64,000 nt of DNA from Ornithinibacillus californiensis. GTDB taxonomy: Bacteria > Bacillota > Bacilli > Bacillales > Amphibacillaceae. The translations under genes were made by a program, and so were the position numbers. The stretch is taken from positions 1-64,000 of the forward strand of contig NZ_LDUE01000065.1 in assembly GCF_001038485.1 (NCBI RefSeq). Reading direction: 5' to 3'. The stretch's first letter is position 1. Each line of letters starts with the position of its first letter. Below are positions 1 through 9,708 of the stretch, in pieces. The notes below the pieces were generated by a model. It did no database searches, was not told where the DNA came from, and saw only the letters and a program-made list of their open reading frames with translations.

Positions 1-158
1 AGATGATGATTCATTTCTCCTTTTAACATAGCTTCAAACATAGGACCAAATATGTCTTTCAGTGCATTCTGCATGTCTTGTACGGACTCTGGTTGGTATT
101 GTTCTATTATTCTATTAGCTAACTCTACTGATTGTGGATCACGTTTAGATTTTGCCAT
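1..158 (-). CDS. IS256-family transposase, N-terminal fragment
   Basis: The frame starts with ATG at 158 behind a GGGGGAG ribosome-binding site and runs off the window after 52 codons. The visible protein begins MAKSKRDPQSVELANRII and continues with LKDIFGPMFEAMLKGEMNHH. That is the characteristic N-terminal segment of IS256-family (mutator-type, DDE) transposases, where the FEAMLKGEM(N/D) block precedes the catalytic domain. The catalytic residues are outside the window, so whether the enzyme is intact is unknown. Confidence 0.8.
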   Translation of the reverse strand, partial: MAKSKRDPQSVELANRIIEQYQPESVQDMQNALKDIFGPMFEAMLKGEMNHH

Positions 159-255
159 TAGAAACAACTCCCCCAATTCATATATTATTAGTTTAACAAT
201 AAAAAAATAAACTGCGAAGTAAGAGCCGTACGCTCTCTTACTTACACAGTTTATA
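1..255 (-). mobile_element. IS256-family insertion sequence, 5' end only
   Basis: The first 255 bases look like the promoter-proximal end of an IS256-type element that continues off the left edge. A transposase reading frame starts at 158 on the minus strand. Beyond it lies an imperfect inverted repeat: bases 207-214 pair with 247-254, and the inner arms share GAAGTAAGAG. This resembles the outer end of such elements, with the terminal repeat probably reaching about 254. The exact boundary and any target duplication cannot be fixed because the other end is outside the window. Confidence 0.65.
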
Positions 256-277
256 TTACACTCCCAGTGGGGAAAGT

Positions 278-1144
278 TCATTCTATATATGGCTCAATGT
301 GAATATGCGTATACAATATGCCATATTCATTAGCTAACTTCTTCTCAATACGAACAGTTATATCATGACTCTGTCTAACTGTAAGGTTGGGATCCACTTT
401 AATCGTAACATCTAAAACTGACTGATTACCGAGAGCCCTTCCCTTAATATCTGGTACAATTTTTACTTCCGGGAACTTTTTAATTTCCTGTTTAATAGTC
501 TGCAATCTTTCCTCGTCAAATCCGTCAGTTAGTGACAAAGTTGAATCCTTAAAAATATCCCAAGCTGTCTTGCAGATAATTATACCTACAATTAATCCAG
601 CAAGTGGATCAAGCCAATATAATCCAAATTGTGCACCGATTATACCGATGAATGCCCCAATACTAACTAGCGCATCGGAACGATTGTCTTGTGATGCAGC
701 GTATAAAGCACTACTGTTTACCTTTCTTGATAAAGAGAGATTGTAACGATAGACGAAAAACATTACTAATGCTGCACCTAATGCGGTCCAAGCTGTTAAC
801 ATATCGGGCTTCGCTATTTGGGTTTCAAACATCTTACCGATCGTTGAAAAGATAACTTGTAGACCTACTGCTACCATGATAAACGCTGCTAACAATGAGG
901 CAATGGTTTCTGCTCGATAATGGCCATAGCGATGATTTTGATCAGGTGGCTTTTGAGAAATTCTTAACCCAATTAGGATTGCAATGGAAGCAACCACATC
1001 TGTGGAATTATTTAAGCCGTCTGCCCACAAAGCATCAGAATCTCCTATGTATGCTACTATTAACTTTGCACCAGAGAGAAAAAGATAAGCAAAAATACTG
1101 ATCCAAGCACCTTTCTCTCCGCCTTTTAGATTTGGTTGGTTCAT
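278..1144 (-). CDS. cation diffusion facilitator (CDF) family efflux transporter
   Basis: This 288-aa membrane protein belongs to the cation diffusion facilitator family, proton-coupled exporters of Zn, Mn, Fe or Co. It has about six membrane segments in residues 12-190. The metal-site pattern ADGLNNSTD (about 42-50) lies in the second segment, HRYGHYRAE (about 71-79) follows it, and DNRSDA (about 152-157) lies in the fifth. A cytoplasmic C-terminal domain ends in a His-containing THIHIEPY stretch. Length and sequence suit the MneS/MneP type of Bacillus manganese exporters, but the metal cannot be read from sequence. The stop lies only 24 bp from the likely IS end, so the insertion sits directly behind this gene. 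Confidence 0.9.
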   Translation of the reverse strand: MNQPNLKGGEKGAWISIFAYLFLSGAKLIVAYIGDSDALWADGLNNSTDVVASIAILIGLRISQKPPDQNHRYGHYRAETIASLLAAFIMVAVGLQVIFSTIGKMFETQIAKPDMLTAWTALGAALVMFFVYRYNLSLSRKVNSSALYAASQDNRSDALVSIGAFIGIIGAQFGLYWLDPLAGLIVGIIICKTAWDIFKDSTLSLTDGFDEERLQTIKQEIKKFPEVKIVPDIKGRALGNQSVLDVTIKVDPNLTVRQSHDITVRIEKKLANEYGILYTHIHIEPYIE

Positions 1145-1312
1145 GTAATTACCCCCAAGAGATTCAATAACTTTATCACTATATCAAAGCAGGATATGGT
1201 GGGTCTAGAGAAAAAGATAAGCCCTAAGGAATATCAGTTGATATGTTATAAGTATGTTTCCTTCGTCCAAAAAATAGACCCTATTTCTACTTGTACGTTT
1301 TACAAATTTCGA

Positions 1313-1341
1313 TTGCAATTATTCGCAAAATTTAGGATAAT
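1313..1341 (+). promoter_or_regulatory. SigA-type promoter for the IDEAL-domain gene
   Basis: TTGCAA at 1313-1318 and GATAAT at 1336-1341 are separated by 17 bp, 30 bases upstream of the ATG at 1371. The AAAGGAG/GGGG ribosome-binding region follows. The motif match is reasonable but untested. Confidence 0.5.
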
Positions 1342-1370
1342 AGTATTAAAGGAGCAAAGGGGCGTATCCA

Positions 1371-1604
1371 ATGAAAAAGGAAAAGGTAGTTTATCGCTTT
1401 TGTCCGTACGAAGGAAAGGTCCTAACAGCTAAAAGAGAAGTATCTTTTGAGATTAAGTTGACATCGCGACTCATATTAGATGAGCTATGCTTTAATTGGA
1501 ATAAAAGAATGCTAGAAGAAAAAATAAACCAATCCATTCAAAAAGGAAATAAAGATGAATTTGCAAGCGTTCGCGAGGAGTATCTACAATATATTTGGGA
1601 GTAA
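1371..1604 (+). CDS. small IDEAL-domain protein
   Basis: A 77-aa protein of unknown specific role. Residues about 33-75 contain an IDEAL domain: LILDELCFNWNKRMLEEKI followed by a short linker and DEFASVREEYLQYI. This is a small two-helix module found in several Bacillus proteins such as YpiB and, as recalled, near the ComK family. The N-terminal 30 residues form a basic, beta-rich segment (KVVYRFCPYEGKVL). The start is the ATG preceded by AAAGGAGCAAAGGGG. A good terminator follows the stop and a putative promoter precedes it, so it is monocistronic. An overlapping frame at 1136-1432 has no ribosome-binding site and was dropped. Confidence 0.75.
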   Translation: MKKEKVVYRFCPYEGKVLTAKREVSFEIKLTSRLILDELCFNWNKRMLEEKINQSIQKGNKDEFASVREEYLQYIWE

Positions 1605-1622
1605 GTGACGCGCATCTTGAAT

Positions 1623-1654
1623 CAGCCTTGCCTCTGTTTGGTAAGGCTGTTTTT
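1623..1654 (+). terminator. Rho-independent terminator
   Basis: A 10-bp stem, CAGCCTTGCC with GGTAAGGCTG (one G-U pair), has a 7-base loop and is followed by a T run. It ends the IDEAL-domain gene. Confidence 0.85.
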
Positions 1655-1697
1655 ATGTAAGAAAAATACATAGGGATATCGTTTAAGGGGGATTTTT

Positions 1698-3158
1698 ATG
1701 AAGATAGATGAAACTATTTTAAAACGCCAAAATCGGACATTGCTTTACATTATTCTATTTGCGTTAGTTTTAGGATTAGGTGCAGAGATTGTAGTCGGTG
1801 CACCAGCGGCAAATATGTTAGCGCTTTCTATTGGAGGGACAATTGCTATTGGGACCATGGCTTTTTTAAATTATAAAGGAATCTTTAGTATGGTTGTCCC
1901 TTATATTGCTTTAGTGTGTTTAGCTGGAGTGTCGGTTATCATCATGCTAAGTTCAGACTATGTAACCAATATGTTATTTACATTTTTCTTATTAGCAGTT
2001 GCTGCTGTTTCACTTTCCAAAGCTGTCCTAACTACTGGAGGTGTATTAGGTCTTTCTGTTCTCAGCTTTTTCATAGTGACAAAGGGTGAGATTGTAGGTT
2101 TTGATACGAGATCTGCTTCAATTACGGTTGTATTTTTCATCTTAATCTTCCTGGTATTATTTATCCAAATAAGAGTGTCGAGAAGTTTTCTATACACGCT
2201 GAATCAAACACTGTCTGAGATTGAGGCAAAGTCCGAGGATGAGAAAAGACGTACTCAGATTGTACAAGCTGGAGCACTAAAGGTTAAAAAACAGATGGAT
2301 ATCATCGAACAGGATAGTAGCTTAAACAACCAACAAATGAAAGAAATGTTAGAAGGCTTTCATGAAATTGCTTCAGCCAGTCAAGTGCAAGCAGAGACTG
2401 CAACTGGAATATCCGAATCCACCAATTCCAATCACCAATTATTAGAGAAAATGATTGACTCTTTTTCAAGAAGTGTTGCGGATGGCGAGGATTTAATCCA
2501 GTTATCGACGGTTGGTAAAGGTTCTGTAGAGACATTATATGGTACCATTGAAGACTTCCATCAGTCGTTTGAGCATCTGACCATGAATATGGAAAGCCTT
2601 GTTAATCGTATCGATGAGAACAATTCCAATGCGGAAAAGATTCAAGATATCGCGGAGCAAACGAACCTTCTTGCTTTAAATGCGAGTATTGAGGCTGCTA
2701 GAGCTGGGGAGTTTGGAAAGGGTTTTTCCGTTGTAGCTTCAGAAATTCGAAAGCTAGCAGAAGTATCTCAACATACTGCAAAGCAAATCAGAGATAATCT
2801 ATCCATGATTGAACACGATGCAAAAAATACGCAACATGAAGTTACTACCAATAAAAGTAAATTAAGCATGAGTATTGAGCATACAATGGTAGCAAAGGTT
2901 AACTTTGAAAAAATAACCGACCAGTTAAATAATTTTATTTCTTATTTACAATACTTGAATAATCAAGCGAATGAAATCAAAGGTTCCTCTGAAAACATTG
3001 AGCAATCTGTTGATCATCTTGCATCAATTATTGAAGAAACAACTGCAACTATTGAGGAGCTAGAGGCGATAGTAGATGAGCAAGTTAATCGAATGACAAA
3101 CCTAGTATCTGCCATAGAGGCAACGAATGAAGCAGCTGCATCGTTAGAGAATGCTTAA
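1698..3158 (+). CDS. methyl-accepting chemotaxis protein, polytopic, no HAMP
   Basis: A 486-aa chemoreceptor-like protein. Residues 14-165 hold about six hydrophobic segments with very short loops, so there is no extracellular ligand domain of the usual Cache or 4HB type. The rest is a long coiled-coil signalling domain. The conserved hairpin tip is clear at about residues 315-350 ([20 protein letters not shown], then [14 protein letters not shown]). No HAMP domain is evident between membrane and signalling parts. Such receptors bind CheA/CheW at the tip, and the input here may be membrane-borne or energy-related (inference). The start has TAAGGGGG 8 bases upstream. The gene stands alone. Confidence 0.9.
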   Translation: MKIDETILKRQNRTLLYIILFALVLGLGAEIVVGAPAANMLALSIGGTIAIGTMAFLNYKGIFSMVVPYIALVCLAGVSVIIMLSSDYVTNMLFTFFLLAVAAVSLSKAVLTTGGVLGLSVLSFFIVTKGEIVGFDTRSASITVVFFILIFLVLFIQIRVSRSFLYTLNQTLSEIEAKSEDEKRRTQIVQAGALKVKKQMDIIEQDSSLNNQQMKEMLEGFHEIASASQVQAETATGISESTNSNHQLLEKMIDSFSRSVADGEDLIQLSTVGKGSVETLYGTIEDFHQSFEHLTMNMESLVNRIDENNSNAEKIQDIAEQTNLLALNASIEAARAGEFGKGFSVVASEIRKLAEVSQHTAKQIRDNLSMIEHDAKNTQHEVTTNKSKLSMSIEHTMVAKVNFEKITDQLNNFISYLQYLNNQANEIKGSSENIEQSVDHLASIIEETTATIEELEAIVDEQVNRMTNLVSAIEATNEAAASLENA

Positions 3159-3230
3159 TCATAATTTACGAATATTTAACAGTTCTATTTCTAACAGTTT
3201 GCTATGCTTAAGATAAGGGGAGTGTTTGTT

Positions 3231-4508
3231 ATGAAAAAAAATAAAAAAACACAATTAAGCTGGGCACTTTATGATTTTGGTAATTCGGCTTTTGCAACAA
3301 CGATGTTAGCTGCTATACTTCCAATATTCTATTCGAGTGTTGCAGCAAATAATATTGACGATAACTTAGCAACTAGTTATTGGGGCTATGCGAACTCATT
3401 TGCAGTATTAGTGGTTGCCATTTTGGCTCCGATTCTAGGGGCGATTGCTGATTTCTCTGCAGCTAAGAAGAAATTTCTCCGATTCTTTGCCTTTATGGGG
3501 ATGATCGCTAGTATACTCCTCGCTTTTACTGGTGAAGGAGATTATATCTTTGTAGCAGTCCTATTCATCGTTGGCTCGATTGGTTTTTCGGGAGCAAACG
3601 TGTTCTATGATGCCTTTTTACCTGAAGTAGCAGATGATGAAGATATGGATAAAGTATCTTCTAAAGGCTTTGCTTTAGGCTATGTTGGTGGAGGAATTCT
3701 ACTATTAATAAATGTGATTATGATCTTAATGCCAGACAAATTCGGACTCGATACAATTAGTGCGATGCAAGTATCATTTGCAATGGTAGGCGTATGGTGG
3801 CTAATCTTCTCTATTCCATTATTAAGGAATATACATGATGAGAAGAAGGCACCGGTTAAACGAGATAAGTCGTACATAAGAATCGGTTTTTCAAGAGTAG
3901 GTAGTACCTTTAAAGAAATTAAACAGTTTAAGCAATTATTACTTTTCTTATTTGCATTTTGGTTATTTAATGATGGTATTTCTACAATTATTCGGATGGC
4001 GACAATCTATGGAACAGAAATAGGTATCGGACGAAATGATTTAATTATTGCATTATTAATCACCCAATTTGTTGGTATACCTTTTACTTTCTTCTTTGGG
4101 TGGCTAGCAGGTAAGATATCACCGAAAAAAGCATTAATGTCAACTTTATTTGTTTACTTAGGTATCGTTATCTTAGGGTATTTTATGAACTCAGCACTTC
4201 ATTTTTACCTGCTAGCAACTGCTGTTGGCTTTGTTCAAGGTGGTGCACAAGCGTTAAGTAGATCGATTTATGGTCGTATGGTTCCAGCAAACAAGAAAGG
4301 GGAATTCTTCGGTTTTTACGGGATTTCTTCTAAATTTTCCGCAGTATTTGGACCGTTCTTATTCGGGTTTGTAGGACAATTAACTGGTAATAGTAGATAT
4401 GGTATCCTTTCTTTAATACTTTTCTTCATTGCAGGTATTATCATTCTAAGCTTTGTAAATGTGGAAAAAGGTAAAGAAGATGCAAGGAATTACAATGCTC
4501 AACAATAA
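3231..4508 (+). CDS. MFS transporter, YxiO/UMF1 type
   Basis: A 425-aa transporter with about 12 membrane segments. The N-terminal signature SWALYDFGNSAFATT at residues 9-23 is typical of the UMF1/Atg22-like branch of the major facilitator superfamily (Bacillus YxiO), whose bacterial substrates are unknown. The second half carries LITQFVGIPFTFFFGWLAG and the GGAQALSRSIYGRMVP loop conserved in the branch. The start chosen is the ATG at 3231, because AAGGGGAG lies just upstream; an in-frame ATG at 3204 has no such site. A terminator follows the stop. Confidence 0.88.
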   Translation: MKKNKKTQLSWALYDFGNSAFATTMLAAILPIFYSSVAANNIDDNLATSYWGYANSFAVLVVAILAPILGAIADFSAAKKKFLRFFAFMGMIASILLAFTGEGDYIFVAVLFIVGSIGFSGANVFYDAFLPEVADDEDMDKVSSKGFALGYVGGGILLLINVIMILMPDKFGLDTISAMQVSFAMVGVWWLIFSIPLLRNIHDEKKAPVKRDKSYIRIGFSRVGSTFKEIKQFKQLLLFLFAFWLFNDGISTIIRMATIYGTEIGIGRNDLIIALLITQFVGIPFTFFFGWLAGKISPKKALMSTLFVYLGIVILGYFMNSALHFYLLATAVGFVQGGAQALSRSIYGRMVPANKKGEFFGFYGISSKFSAVFGPFLFGFVGQLTGNSRYGILSLILFFIAGIIILSFVNVEKGKEDARNYNAQQ

Positions 4509-4525
4509 ATTTACTACATCAAATC

Positions 4526-4556
4526 ACCGCACAGAAACTAATCTGTGCGGTTTTCT
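4526..4556 (+). terminator. Rho-independent terminator
   Basis: The perfect stem CCGCACAG/CTGTGCGG with an 8-base loop is followed by TTTTCTTT. It ends the MFS gene, immediately ahead of the next ribosome-binding site. Confidence 0.85.
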
Positions 4557-4575
4557 TTGGGAGGATTGGAAATTC

Positions 4576-5145
4576 ATGAAGCGTTTAGTAATTATTACAG
4601 TAGGAAAAACACACAGTGGAAAGACGACTTTTGCTAGAGCTTTGGAAAAGCGACTAGAAGACTCGATTGTAATGGACCAAGATAATCATGCCGAATTCAT
4701 CAATACACATTATAAGAAACTTCAACCAAAGAAAGGTCCTAACACATTGAAGCATGCTATATCTAAACTTATTGTTGATTACACAGTTGAGAATACCAAT
4801 TATCATTTGATCATTTCTAATTCAAACCGGAGCATAAATGATCGTTTGTATTTATTAAAGGAATTATTCCCCGAAGATAAATTCACAAGAATCCTTGTCC
4901 ATTTTGATATTACTGATAAAGTTCTAATGGAGAGAATTACTAGCAGTAACCGTAGTACAAATATATTTAGAAGTGCTACTAATTTTGAACAAGTTTTGTT
5001 AAGGCAGAATTCTGATTCATTAAGAAAAGATGTTATCGATCCTAAAGAGGAGGAAGCAGATTATTTATTTGTGATACACAATAAGGAGGATGTTGATTCG
5101 GTTATTGAGGAAATTGTACATATTGCGAAACTTAACGTTTTCTGA
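4576..5145 (+). CDS. P-loop ATP-binding protein, kinase-like
   Basis: A 189-aa soluble protein with a Walker A motif, VGKTHSGKTTFA, at residues 8-19. It is followed by VMDQDNHAEF (a likely DxD substrate or metal site) and LIISNSNRS, the layout of small zeta-toxin/AAA_33-type nucleoside or sugar kinases. No antitoxin-like gene lies alongside and no substrate can be named. The ATG at 4576 has GGGAGG 9 bases upstream and gives the P-loop its usual position near the N terminus. An in-frame start at 4459 would overlap the MFS gene and its terminator. Confidence 0.7.
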   Translation: MKRLVIITVGKTHSGKTTFARALEKRLEDSIVMDQDNHAEFINTHYKKLQPKKGPNTLKHAISKLIVDYTVENTNYHLIISNSNRSINDRLYLLKELFPEDKFTRILVHFDITDKVLMERITSSNRSTNIFRSATNFEQVLLRQNSDSLRKDVIDPKEEEADYLFVIHNKEDVDSVIEEIVHIAKLNVF

Positions 5146-5185
5146 ATCGCATGAAAGTTGTCAGCTTATTACGAGGTGAAGAAAA

Positions 5186-6520
5186 TTGAAGAATAAAAAA
5201 TTCATTGTACTAGCGATTATCCTCATCATCTTAATTGGATATTATCTATTTTTAAGGTTGAATCCACCACTACATTCTTCAGGTATGAGCTATAACTCAT
5301 ATGATCCATATACGATTGTAATAGAATTGGAGAATGACGGATTTGGAGGCATTAAAATACAAGACGTGCTAGTTAATAATCTCGAGCCCAAGAGTACAGA
5401 AATTGGAATAAGCCATTCCAATCAAATGGTAACGATCTCGGAAGTTAGGGAAGCAAGTGAAGGAGTTAGTTTCCATGACATTCAGGAAATTACGATAAAA
5501 AAACCACCTCAAACTGTAGGTGACGAAGACTTTGATACGATACAGCATTATGCGTTGGCAGTATATCATAATCAAGAAATTCAAAATGTAAAATTAAAAT
5601 ATAAGTATTTGGGAATCCCGTTTGAACTTGATGTAGATGCAAGTCAATTACAAGAAAAGGAAACCGGACAGAAGAAATACAGTTTCACATATAATGGCCA
5701 AACTTTCCATCTACATCCATACTTTGAAGAGTTACTTCACTATACTAGCTTTATTAATGCAAATCCAGATGCATCTAAAAAAGATGCTTTTGATCAGTTC
5801 GTTATTGAACCTTTCAATGAACATGCTCCAGTGGACCTTTCTTATTCTATGTTAGGTATGCATCTGTCCTCTACAACGAATATCGGCCAACTAGAGCAGA
5901 ACACCTTGGTGCTCTTAGAAAGTGAGAGTCACATAATAGACTTAATTAAAGAGGCCATTATCCAATCCGCTGACTTACTACCAATGGAAGGAGATACAAA
6001 TATATACCTTTTCCCTCTAGATCCAAATGATTTCTTTGTCTTACATAATATGGAAGGTGTTGCTGGAATTGCATATTACGGCAACAATATTGGTATATCC
6101 ATTGATCCGTCATATAATGAAGAAGCACTCCAATATGGTGTAGCTCATGAATATCACCATGTGGCTGACCTTTCCTATAATGGCATATTAGCCACTTCCA
6201 ATGTACTAAACTTTACACTTCTAGAAGGAAAAGCGGATGCTTTTGCACAAATTGTTTACCCAGAGTTCCAAGCTCCTTGGACAGAACCACTATCTTCAGA
6301 AAATGAAAGTGCTGTAATAGAAATATTAAAAGAACATGGTAATTCAACGGATATGAGTATTTACAACCAGCTGCGTAGCGGATGGAGCAATTATAAGATT
6401 GGTAATCAAATAATAACTAGTTATATTCAAAATAACCCGGATAAATCTATTCTCGAATGGACACAACTTGATCCAAAAGAAATCGTTCTCGGTAGTGATT
6501 ATAGTAATATTGTTGATTAG
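5186..6520 (+). CDS. membrane-anchored DUF2268 (YjaZ-type) Zn metalloprotease
   Basis: A 444-aa protein with an N-terminal signal anchor (about residues 5-24, FIVLAIILIILIGYYLFL). A beta-rich extracellular region follows, then a DUF2268 'predicted Zn-dependent protease' domain in the C-terminal half. The metal site is visible as YGVAHEYHHVADL (about 313-325), an HExxH motif, followed by LLEGKADAFA, whose Glu is a candidate third ligand. The protein should face outside the cell. Its substrate is unknown. The TTG start at 5186 has GAGGTGAA 6-7 bases upstream. It shares a bidirectional terminator with the convergent gene downstream. Confidence 0.75.
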   Translation: MKNKKFIVLAIILIILIGYYLFLRLNPPLHSSGMSYNSYDPYTIVIELENDGFGGIKIQDVLVNNLEPKSTEIGISHSNQMVTISEVREASEGVSFHDIQEITIKKPPQTVGDEDFDTIQHYALAVYHNQEIQNVKLKYKYLGIPFELDVDASQLQEKETGQKKYSFTYNGQTFHLHPYFEELLHYTSFINANPDASKKDAFDQFVIEPFNEHAPVDLSYSMLGMHLSSTTNIGQLEQNTLVLLESESHIIDLIKEAIIQSADLLPMEGDTNIYLFPLDPNDFFVLHNMEGVAGIAYYGNNIGISIDPSYNEEALQYGVAHEYHHVADLSYNGILATSNVLNFTLLEGKADAFAQIVYPEFQAPWTEPLSSENESAVIEILKEHGNSTDMSIYNQLRSGWSNYKIGNQIITSYIQNNPDKSILEWTQLDPKEIVLGSDYSNIVD

Positions 6521-6540
6521 AGTATGAATTATAAACAGAG

Positions 6541-6572
6541 AAAAGGAGTTAGACAATGTCTAAACTCCTTTT
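6541..6572. terminator. bidirectional terminator between convergent genes
   Basis: AAAAGGAGTT-AGACA pairs with TGTCT-AAACTCCTTTT, with A and T runs on the two sides. It overlaps the stop codon of the minus-strand gene and serves both the metalloprotease and the phospholipase-like gene. Confidence 0.8.
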
Positions 6573-7482
6573 AAATAATTGGATCACAATATTGATTATG
6601 CAAGTTTGCCTCTAATGACAACCCAGTATCATAGGAAATATCACCAAGGTATTCCGCCAATTCTTCTAACGTTGTACCATCATTTTTCCAATAGCCAATT
6701 ACTTTTCTCATGATATCAATACCTTCAATTCTTGCTTGTTCATAGAGATCAATAAAACTTTTCTTGCTTGGTTCCTTCGTTGCAGGATGATACCAAACTG
6801 TATGCTCCAAGTTTAAATAATCCTTATGATTGGTAATCGGTTGATGTGAGAAACAGTCAATTGTTGAGCTAAGTAGTTTATATTTCCAACCATGTGGGTC
6901 GGCTAATAATTTCAGTGCCAATTTCATATCATTTAATGCTTTGATCATATGATTGGTTGAATTATATTCAACTTGTGGAAAATGTTTCTTAATCATTTGA
7001 TGAAGTAGAGTAGCGATTTCTTGTTTGTTTTTTCGATTTAAATGGATTTCCTTATAAACAGGTGTTTTCCAAGTTTGTAAGTTCTTATATCGTTCCATCA
7101 TTAGTGTATCAATGATAATCTCGAATTTTGAATGCTTATTTCCTTCATATCCTGCACGGTAGTGAATATACGGATGTGCATTACGATCTAATATATGATG
7201 TGTCACAAATCCAAATACATATGACTTTATTTCGTTTGATTTATCTTTAACCGAGTCAATTAAGTCTAAAAGAAAATCACCACATTTTTCGGTATGGAGG
7301 AGGTTTCCAATATTGTTAACGGGATGCTCTTTCATCCAAGGCCAAAAATTGTAATAAAAGAATGGATCTGGACCTTGTGCACCTAGGTTCATGATATAGC
7401 TATTCTTAGGAGTTGACATAGGATTTCCTAGTGAGTCAACCACTTCTTCACAAAATAGCATATGTGTCCATATATTAGGCAT
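6571..7482 (-). CDS. zinc-dependent phospholipase C-like protein
   Basis: A 303-aa protein of the zinc-dependent phospholipase C fold. It opens MPNIWTHMLF, and further His and Asp residues that could bind Zn appear in GAQGPDPFF, FVTHHILDRNAHPYIHY and FEIIIDTLMMERY. There is no signal peptide, unlike the secreted clostridial/Bacillus PlcC enzymes, so an intracellular hydrolase acting on an unknown substrate is likely. The ATG at 7482 sits 6-7 bases after GGGGGGAC. A TTG at 7497 lies inside that site and is rejected. Confidence 0.75.
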   Translation of the reverse strand: MPNIWTHMLFCEEVVDSLGNPMSTPKNSYIMNLGAQGPDPFFYYNFWPWMKEHPVNNIGNLLHTEKCGDFLLDLIDSVKDKSNEIKSYVFGFVTHHILDRNAHPYIHYRAGYEGNKHSKFEIIIDTLMMERYKNLQTWKTPVYKEIHLNRKNKQEIATLLHQMIKKHFPQVEYNSTNHMIKALNDMKLALKLLADPHGWKYKLLSSTIDCFSHQPITNHKDYLNLEHTVWYHPATKEPSKKSFIDLYEQARIEGIDIMRKVIGYWKNDGTTLEELAEYLGDISYDTGLSLEANLHNQYCDPII

Positions 7483-7728
7483 GTTTAGTCCCCCCAACCT
7501 TATCTTTATGATACTTACTAGTATAAAGGTAATTCTATTGAATGAGCATTACAATTTTGTGAATAAATCTATAGATAGTATAAAAATAATTAATTTTTGT
7601 GCAACTTGCAATGAATTTGATTTTAAAAAAATAATACATCTACGAAAGAACATGTAAAAGTGAGTTTTCTTAAAAAATTTGATACAATAGAGAAGGATTG
7701 AATATCAACATTGGGGGAGGAAATACAT

Positions 7729-9114
7729 ATGGAATACCGTGTAGAACATGATACATTAGGAGAAGTAAAGGTTCCTGCTGATAAATATTGGGGTGCACAG
7801 ACTCAGCGTAGTAGGGAGAACTTTCCAATTGGAAAAGAAACAATGCCTACTGAAATAATAAAAGCGTTTGCAATTCTTAAAAAGAGTGCAGCAAAAGCTA
7901 ATAGTGATTTAGGGCTTATGGAAGCTAAAAAAGCAGAAGCAATTGACTATGCTGCAACACAGATTATCGAAGGAAAATTAGATGAGCATTTTCCACTAGT
8001 TGTGTGGCAAACTGGTAGTGGTACACAATCGAATATGAATATGAATGAAGTAATGGCTTATGTTGGAAACCAATGGTTAAAAGAGCAAGGTAGTGATTTA
8101 ACATTACATCCAAATGATGATGTGAATAAGTCTCAAAGCTCTAATGACACATACCCAACTGCCATGCATATTGCAGAAGTACTAAAGCTAGAAGATGTTG
8201 TACTTCCAGCTCTAAGACAACTGAAAAATACGTTCCAAGGTAAAATGGATGCCTTTAAAGATATCGTAAAAATTGGACGAACTCACTTACAAGATGCTAC
8301 ACCACTAACATTGGGACAGGAAATTAGTGGTTGGCACCGTATGCTTGAGAAGTCCGAAAGTATGATTGAAACAAGCCTACCTTATCTTAAAGAACTTGCA
8401 ATTGGTGGAACTGCAGTAGGAACTGGATTAAATGCTCATCCAGAGTTTTCTGAGCGTGTTTGTGCTGAAGTAAGTAAATTTACTGGCAAAGAATTTGTAT
8501 CTGCCAAGAATAAGTTCCATGCTTTAACCAGTCATGATGAAACGGTGTTTGCTCACGGAGCGTTAAAGGGACTTGCTGCGGATATAATGAAGATTGCCAA
8601 TGACGTTCGTTGGTTAGCAAGTGGTCCACGCTGTGGCATTGGGGAAATTACTATTCCAGCAAATGAGCCAGGAAGCTCCATTATGCCAGGTAAAGTAAAT
8701 CCTACTCAAAGCGAAGCAGTTACAATGGTTGCTGCTCAAGTCATGGGGAATGATGCTGCAATTGGTTTTGCTGCAAGTCAAGGGAATTTCGAACTGAACG
8801 TGTTCAAGCCAGTAATTGCATATAACTTCTTACAATCTTGTGAGTTACTTGCAGACAGCATCCTATCATTCGATGAGCGTTGTGCGCAAGGTATCGAACC
8901 AAACCTTGAACAGATTGATAAGTATTTAAACGATTCATTAATGCTAGTTACTGCATTAAATCCACATATCGGTTATGAAAATGCTGCTAAAATAGCTAAA
9001 AAAGCATTTGCTGATAATTCGACATTGAAGGAAACTGCGATTGAATTAGGACTATTAACAGCTGAGGAATTTGATCAGTATGTAAATCCTAAAGAAATGA
9101 CTCATCCAAAATAA
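7729..9114 (+). CDS. fumC: class II fumarate hydratase
   Basis: A 461-aa tricarboxylic-acid-cycle enzyme that interconverts fumarate and L-malate (called citG in B. subtilis). The fumarase/aspartase superfamily signature [11 protein letters not shown] is at about residues 317-327. Other active-site blocks are [10 protein letters not shown] (about 98-107), [13 protein letters not shown] and [10 protein letters not shown]. Length is normal for the oxygen-stable class II enzyme. The ATG at 7729 has GGGGGAGG 8 bases upstream. It is monocistronic with a strong terminator behind it. Confidence 0.97.
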   Translation: MEYRVEHDTLGEVKVPADKYWGAQTQRSRENFPIGKETMPTEIIKAFAILKKSAAKANSDLGLMEAKKAEAIDYAATQIIEGKLDEHFPLVVWQTGSGTQSNMNMNEVMAYVGNQWLKEQGSDLTLHPNDDVNKSQSSNDTYPTAMHIAEVLKLEDVVLPALRQLKNTFQGKMDAFKDIVKIGRTHLQDATPLTLGQEISGWHRMLEKSESMIETSLPYLKELAIGGTAVGTGLNAHPEFSERVCAEVSKFTGKEFVSAKNKFHALTSHDETVFAHGALKGLAADIMKIANDVRWLASGPRCGIGEITIPANEPGSSIMPGKVNPTQSEAVTMVAAQVMGNDAAIGFAASQGNFELNVFKPVIAYNFLQSCELLADSILSFDERCAQGIEPNLEQIDKYLNDSLMLVTALNPHIGYENAAKIAKKAFADNSTLKETAIELGLLTAEEFDQYVNPKEMTHPK

Positions 9115-9123
9115 AACTAATAA

Positions 9124-9163
9124 GAAGGAATCCTACCATTATTTGGTAGGATTCCTTCTTTTA
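9124..9163 (+). terminator. Rho-independent terminator of fumC
   Basis: A perfect 15-bp stem (9124-9138 with 9144-9158), a 5-base loop and a TTTTAT tail. Confidence 0.9.
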
Positions 9164-9349
9164 TATAGATTGCTTTCTAATCTTTCATTATGTAGAATAT
9201 CAACAAGTAAAATTACCGTGATTTTATATTTTTCTTACCTTCTGAAACACCTCTGTTTGTTTTATAAACTCCTAACCACAATTTACCAGTATTTTTTTGT
9301 GATAAGATTTTCACTTCTGCTCACAATATAGTTACAGGAGGTGATAAAC

Positions 9350-9553
9350 ATGGCTAGCAACAACAATTCAAACCAATTAGTAGTTCCTGGTGCACAACAA
9401 GCTCTAGACCAAATGAAATATGAAATCGCTTCTGAGTTTGGCGTAAACCTAGGTGCTGATACTACTTCTCGTGCTAACGGTTCTGTTGGTGGAGAGATTA
9501 CTAAGCGTCTAGTACAAACTGCTCAACAACAATTATCTGGTAAAATTCAATAA
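9350..9553 (+). CDS. alpha/beta-type small acid-soluble spore protein
   Basis: A 67-aa SASP that coats DNA in the forespore, shifts it towards an A-like form and protects it from UV and heat. It is later degraded by the GPR protease at germination. Family blocks are plain: [15 protein letters not shown], with the GPR cleavage region around YEIASEFG, then [33 protein letters not shown] sits upstream of the ATG at 9350. TGATAA and CAATATA lie 18 bp apart just upstream and are conserved in the neighbouring copy. They could be a forespore SigG promoter, but the match is weak. Confidence 0.97.
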   Translation: MASNNNSNQLVVPGAQQALDQMKYEIASEFGVNLGADTTSRANGSVGGEITKRLVQTAQQQLSGKIQ

Positions 9554-9578
9554 TGATGGCTACAGGGGATAACCCCTT

Positions 9579-9606
9579 AAAGGGAAAGTCAAACGGCTTT
9601 CCCTTT
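9579..9606 (+). terminator. terminator after the first SASP gene
   Basis: AAAGGGAAAG pairs with CTTTCCCTTT across an 8-base loop. A related but weaker hairpin follows the second SASP gene at about 9943-9970. Confidence 0.65.
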
Positions 9607-9708
9607 AACTATCAAATTTTAGGAGATTAACCTATTAATTGCCAGTGTTTTCTTGTGATAAGAATCCTGAGTTTTGCTCACAATAATTATTACAGGAGGT
9701 GATAATTC

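Noticed and set aside
1136-1432. 98-codon frame overlapping the start of the IDEAL-domain gene
   Set aside because: No ribosome-binding site, an unremarkable composition and overlap with a better-supported gene.
9143-9331. 62-codon hydrophobic frame between fumC and the first SASP
   Set aside because: It begins inside the fumC terminator hairpin and has no ribosome-binding site; it covers the SASP promoter region.
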